Of a stretch of DNA of 8,354 bases, positions 6,093 through 8,354 are shown piece after piece. The DNA comes from GCA-003244245 sp035276605 (lineage in GTDB: Bacteria > Actinomycetota > Actinomycetes > Mycobacteriales > Pseudonocardiaceae): contig DATELN010000197.1 in assembly GCA_035276605.1 (NCBI GenBank), forward strand, positions 1 to 8,354, read 5' to 3'. Each line of letters opens with the position of its first letter. Position 1 is the stretch's first letter. The notes under the pieces were generated by a model. It had not been told where the DNA came from, searched no databases, and saw nothing but the letters and a program-made list of their open reading frames with translations. Made by a program: the position numbers and the translations under genes.

Positions 6093-6334
6093 TGACTTAC
6101 TCGACGTTGCCCTAGCACTTCCGATCGCACTGCCCGGCGACGCGCGCCTGCAGGCGCGCGCTCGAACTCGCTAGTGAACACAACTTGTCGGCGACCTACG
6201 TCGCCCACTATCTCGCTCTCGCGCAGCGTCTCCGCGCGCCACTGTGGACTGGTGATCGCCAGCTCGCCAAGAAGGCGAACGGGGGAGCCCCTGATGCACC
6301 TCGTGCCTTAATGACCGTCGGCGCCGCGCGGTAG
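6091..6334 (+). pseudogene. remnant of a VapC-type PIN-domain toxin gene (C-terminal half)
   Basis: PIN toxins are Mg-dependent ribonucleases. Frame at 6091 reads GDLLDVALALPIALPGDARL (6091-6150). After a one-base shift inside 6151-6160, the frame continues RALELASEHNLSATYVAHYL (6155-6214) and ALAQRLRAPLWTGDRQLAKK (6215-6274), ending at TAG 6332-6334. This is the usual order of the C-terminal half of a PIN toxin (LLxLPIxL, RALELA, ATYDAHYLALA, LWTxDxxLA). The N-terminal half with the first catalytic Asp is missing. The expected Asp of YDAHY is Val here (GTC at 6200-6202, one base from GAC), while the WTGD Asp is kept. The gene cannot make an active toxin. It sits directly behind the antitoxin remnant and in front of dnaX. 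Confidence 0.75.
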
Positions 6335-6337
6335 CCT
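6311..6337 (+). promoter_or_regulatory. promoter of dnaX, giving a leaderless transcript
   Basis: TAGCCT (6332-6337) fits TANNNT and is followed by 7 nt before the GTG of dnaX at 6345, so transcription would start at the GTG itself. No Shine-Dalgarno sequence precedes that GTG, in keeping with leaderless translation, which is common in mycobacteria. A weak -35-like ATGACC (6311-6316) lies 15 nt upstream. The -10 box uses the TAG stop of the toxin remnant. Confidence 0.45.
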
Positions 6338-6344
6338 CGCGGCC

Positions 6345-8174
6345 GTGGCACTGGCCCTCTACCGCAAGTACCGCCCGGCCTCCTTTGCCGAGGTGGTCGG
6401 CCAGAACCATGTCACCGAACCGCTGCGCGCCGCCCTGGCCGCCGGCCGGATCAACCACGCCTACCTGTTCTCCGGACCGCGAGGCTGCGGAAAGACGTCC
6501 AGCGCGCGCATCCTGGCCCGCTCGCTGAACTGCGCTCAGGGCCCGACGCCCGACCCCTGCGGGACCTGCCCGTCGTGTGTCGCGCTGGCGCCGGAGGGCC
6601 CTGGGTCGATCGACGTCGTCGAGCTGGACGCAGCCAGCCACGGTGGCGTGGACGACGCCCGCGACCTGCGAGATCGCGCCTTCTACGCCCCCGCGGAGTC
6701 CCGCTACCGGGTGTTCATCATCGACGAGGCCCACATGGTCACCACGCAGGGTTTCAACGCCCTGCTCAAAATCGTGGAGGAGCCGCCCGAGCACCTGGTG
6801 TTCATCTTCGCCACCACCGAGCCGGAGAAGGTGCTGGCGACGATTCGGTCCCGCACCCACCATTACCCGTTCCGGCTGCTGCCGCCTAGCATCATGCGCG
6901 GGCTGCTGGAGCAGGTGTGTGCCGGTGAGGGCGTCACGATCGAGCCCGCGGTCTACCCGCTGGTGATCCGTGCCGGTGGTGGCTCCGCACGGGACTCGCT
7001 GTCGGTGCTGGACCAGCTGCTCGCCGGGGCCGGCGACGAGGGCGTCACTTACGCCCGCGCGGTGGCGCTGCTCGGCGTCACCGACGTAGCCCTAATCGAC
7101 GACATGGTGTCTGCGCTGGCTGCCCAGGACGGCGCCACGGTGTACGCCACCATCGACCGGTTGGTCGAGGCGGGACACGATCCCCGGCGTTTCGCCTCGG
7201 ATCTGCTGCAGCGTTTCCGCGACCTGGTATTGCTGCGGATCGCCCCGGAGCAGGCCAGCCAGGGGCTGGTCGACGCGCCCGAGGATCAGCTCAGGACGAT
7301 GACTGCGCAGGCCGAAGCGCTGGGCGTGGGCAGCCTCACCCGGTTCGCCGAGATCACCCACAACGGGCTGATCGACATGCGCGGCGCCACCGCCCCTCGC
7401 CTGCTGCTGGAATTGTTGTGCGCGCGGATGCTGCTGCCCGCCGTCGCCGACGGGGACAGCGCGGTACTGCACCGGCTGGAGCGACTCGAGCGGCGGCTGA
7501 CCATCGCCGCGCCACCGGCGGAACCGGCAATCGCACAACCAGCTCCGCCAGCTGCACCAGACCCGCCCGTTCCCGAACCGCCACCGCCACCGCCGCCGCG
7601 CGCCGTCGAGCGCCCCGAAGTCCAGCCTGCCCGCCCCGTCGAAGCCCAGCGCCAGGCCGCACCGGGCCAGCTCGACGCCGCGGCGGTGCGACGGGTCTGG
7701 CAGGCGCTGCTCGATGCGGTGCGTGAGCAGAGCCGCGCTACCCAGGTGTTGTTCAGCAACTCAACCGCCAGCGCGGTGGAGGGTGACACCCTCGTGCTGA
7801 GCTTGCCTACCGCTCCGCTGGCCCGCCGGCTGGGTGAGGAACGCAACATCGAGATGATCAAGCGGGCGCTGCACACCGTGCTGGGCGTCGACTGGCAGGT
7901 GCGCTGCGAGCACACCGCGGGCAACGCCAGTCCGCCGGCCGGTGCTCAGCCTCAGCAGCGTCCTACGCAGCGTCCGGCTGGCAGGCGCCCCGAGGCGACC
8001 CAACCGCCCCCTGCTGACCGTGTGCCATCACCACCGGAACCAAGGGATGTCGGCGAACCCGACCCGCCGGGACCGCCCGATGACGAAGCGACGGACTCCG
8101 CGTACGTGGATCCCGAGCAGGTGGCCTTGGAGCTACTCGCCCAGCAACTCGGGGCCCGGCGCATCGACTCATAA
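6345..8174 (+). CDS. dnaX: DNA polymerase III subunit gamma/tau (clamp loader ATPase)
   Basis: The AAA+ motor of the replicative clamp loader, which opens the beta clamp and couples polymerase to helicase. The 609-residue protein starts ALYRKYRPASFAEVVGQ. Visible: Walker A GPRGCGKTS (44-52); a zinc module with C63, C72, C75 and C78; Walker B VFIIDEAH (123-130); sensor 1 FATTEPEKV (155-163); SRC-like IRSRTHHYPF (167-176); sensor 2 GGSARDSLSVLDQL (212-225); then the collar domain to about 370. A Pro/Ala linker (about 388-440, with a run of seven Pro) leads to a C-terminal tau-like domain (about 445-525, RRVWQALLDAVRE) and an acidic Pro-rich tail. No A-rich slippery heptamer of the E. coli kind is seen, so a frameshifted gamma form is not evident. 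GTG 6345 is the only start that keeps the conserved N-terminus; it is probably leaderless. Confidence 0.97.
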   Translation: MALALYRKYRPASFAEVVGQNHVTEPLRAALAAGRINHAYLFSGPRGCGKTSSARILARSLNCAQGPTPDPCGTCPSCVALAPEGPGSIDVVELDAASHGGVDDARDLRDRAFYAPAESRYRVFIIDEAHMVTTQGFNALLKIVEEPPEHLVFIFATTEPEKVLATIRSRTHHYPFRLLPPSIMRGLLEQVCAGEGVTIEPAVYPLVIRAGGGSARDSLSVLDQLLAGAGDEGVTYARAVALLGVTDVALIDDMVSALAAQDGATVYATIDRLVEAGHDPRRFASDLLQRFRDLVLLRIAPEQASQGLVDAPEDQLRTMTAQAEALGVGSLTRFAEITHNGLIDMRGATAPRLLLELLCARMLLPAVADGDSAVLHRLERLERRLTIAAPPAEPAIAQPAPPAAPDPPVPEPPPPPPPRAVERPEVQPARPVEAQRQAAPGQLDAAAVRRVWQALLDAVREQSRATQVLFSNSTASAVEGDTLVLSLPTAPLARRLGEERNIEMIKRALHTVLGVDWQVRCEHTAGNASPPAGAQPQQRPTQRPAGRRPEATQPPPADRVPSPPEPRDVGEPDPPGPPDDEATDSAYVDPEQVALELLAQQLGARRIDS

Positions 8175-8354
8175 GCGGTGAATTGGCCATAGCGGCGAGC
8201 GCAGCGTCGAGGTCGAGCCCAGCACGAGGACCCATGCCGCCGAGCAAGACCGGTTCCTCTTCCTGCGCTGCTGGTCTGCTCTGCGACGACTCGACGCTAA
8301 GACCTGACCTAACGTCGGGTTCAAATCCGGGTGGCGGTCAGGGGACCAAACATC

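Noticed and set aside
6171..6863. A 230-codon minus-strand open frame
   Set aside because: Antisense to the start of dnaX and to the toxin remnant, with no family features.
6345..8174. Programmed frameshift site in dnaX giving a short gamma form
   Set aside because: No A-rich slippery heptamer is visible anywhere in this GC-rich gene.
7963..8247. Minus-strand frame beginning MLGGMGPRAGLDLDAAL
   Set aside because: The first part looks protein-like, but it runs on into antisense dnaX, has no ribosome site and no recognisable family. The window ends too soon to judge a convergent gene.
1..8354. CRISPR array, insertion sequence or prophage
   Set aside because: No regularly spaced direct repeats, no transposase or integrase frame, and no terminal inverted repeats with target duplications were seen.

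Overview
The window looks like chromosomal DNA from a mycobacterium, most likely a non-tuberculous species. The evidence is high GC, GTG starts, TANNNT-type -10 boxes, an actinobacterial SRP RNA core, a GT87 mannosyltransferase carrying the SPMSWSHHW signature, and a GTG-started DnaX. No gene is recognised at species level.

Left part (1-3985), all on the minus strand: the C-terminally cut GT87 membrane glycosyltransferase (1-1156), a membrane-anchored DUF305 protein (1463-2152) and a secreted LVIVD-repeat beta-propeller protein (2369-3985). The last two are transcribed propeller first, then DUF305, and probably work together outside the membrane. Their function is not established; a Met-rich stretch in the DUF305 protein hints at metal.

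Middle (3986-4965): a 640-bp region without a credible gene, then tRNA-Ser(GGA) on the minus strand and, divergently, the small SRP RNA gene ffs on the plus strand. A recognisable promoter lies in front of each RNA gene.

Right part (4966-8174), plus strand: a small helical protein of unknown function and a siderophore-interacting FAD-binding reductase, 17 nt apart and probably one unit following ffs. After them comes a decayed type II toxin-antitoxin locus (about 6008-6334), then dnaX, the DNA polymerase III clamp-loader subunit gene, probably read from a leaderless transcript whose -10 box overlaps the stop codon of the toxin remnant.

The least obvious content is the toxin-antitoxin relic. 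It joins the N-terminal part of a Phd/YefM-type antitoxin to the C-terminal half of a VapC-type PIN toxin, with two frameshifts, an internal deletion and an Asp-to-Val change at an expected catalytic position. I found no CRISPR array, insertion sequence or intact novel defence system; the rest is ordinary housekeeping and accessory mycobacterial content.
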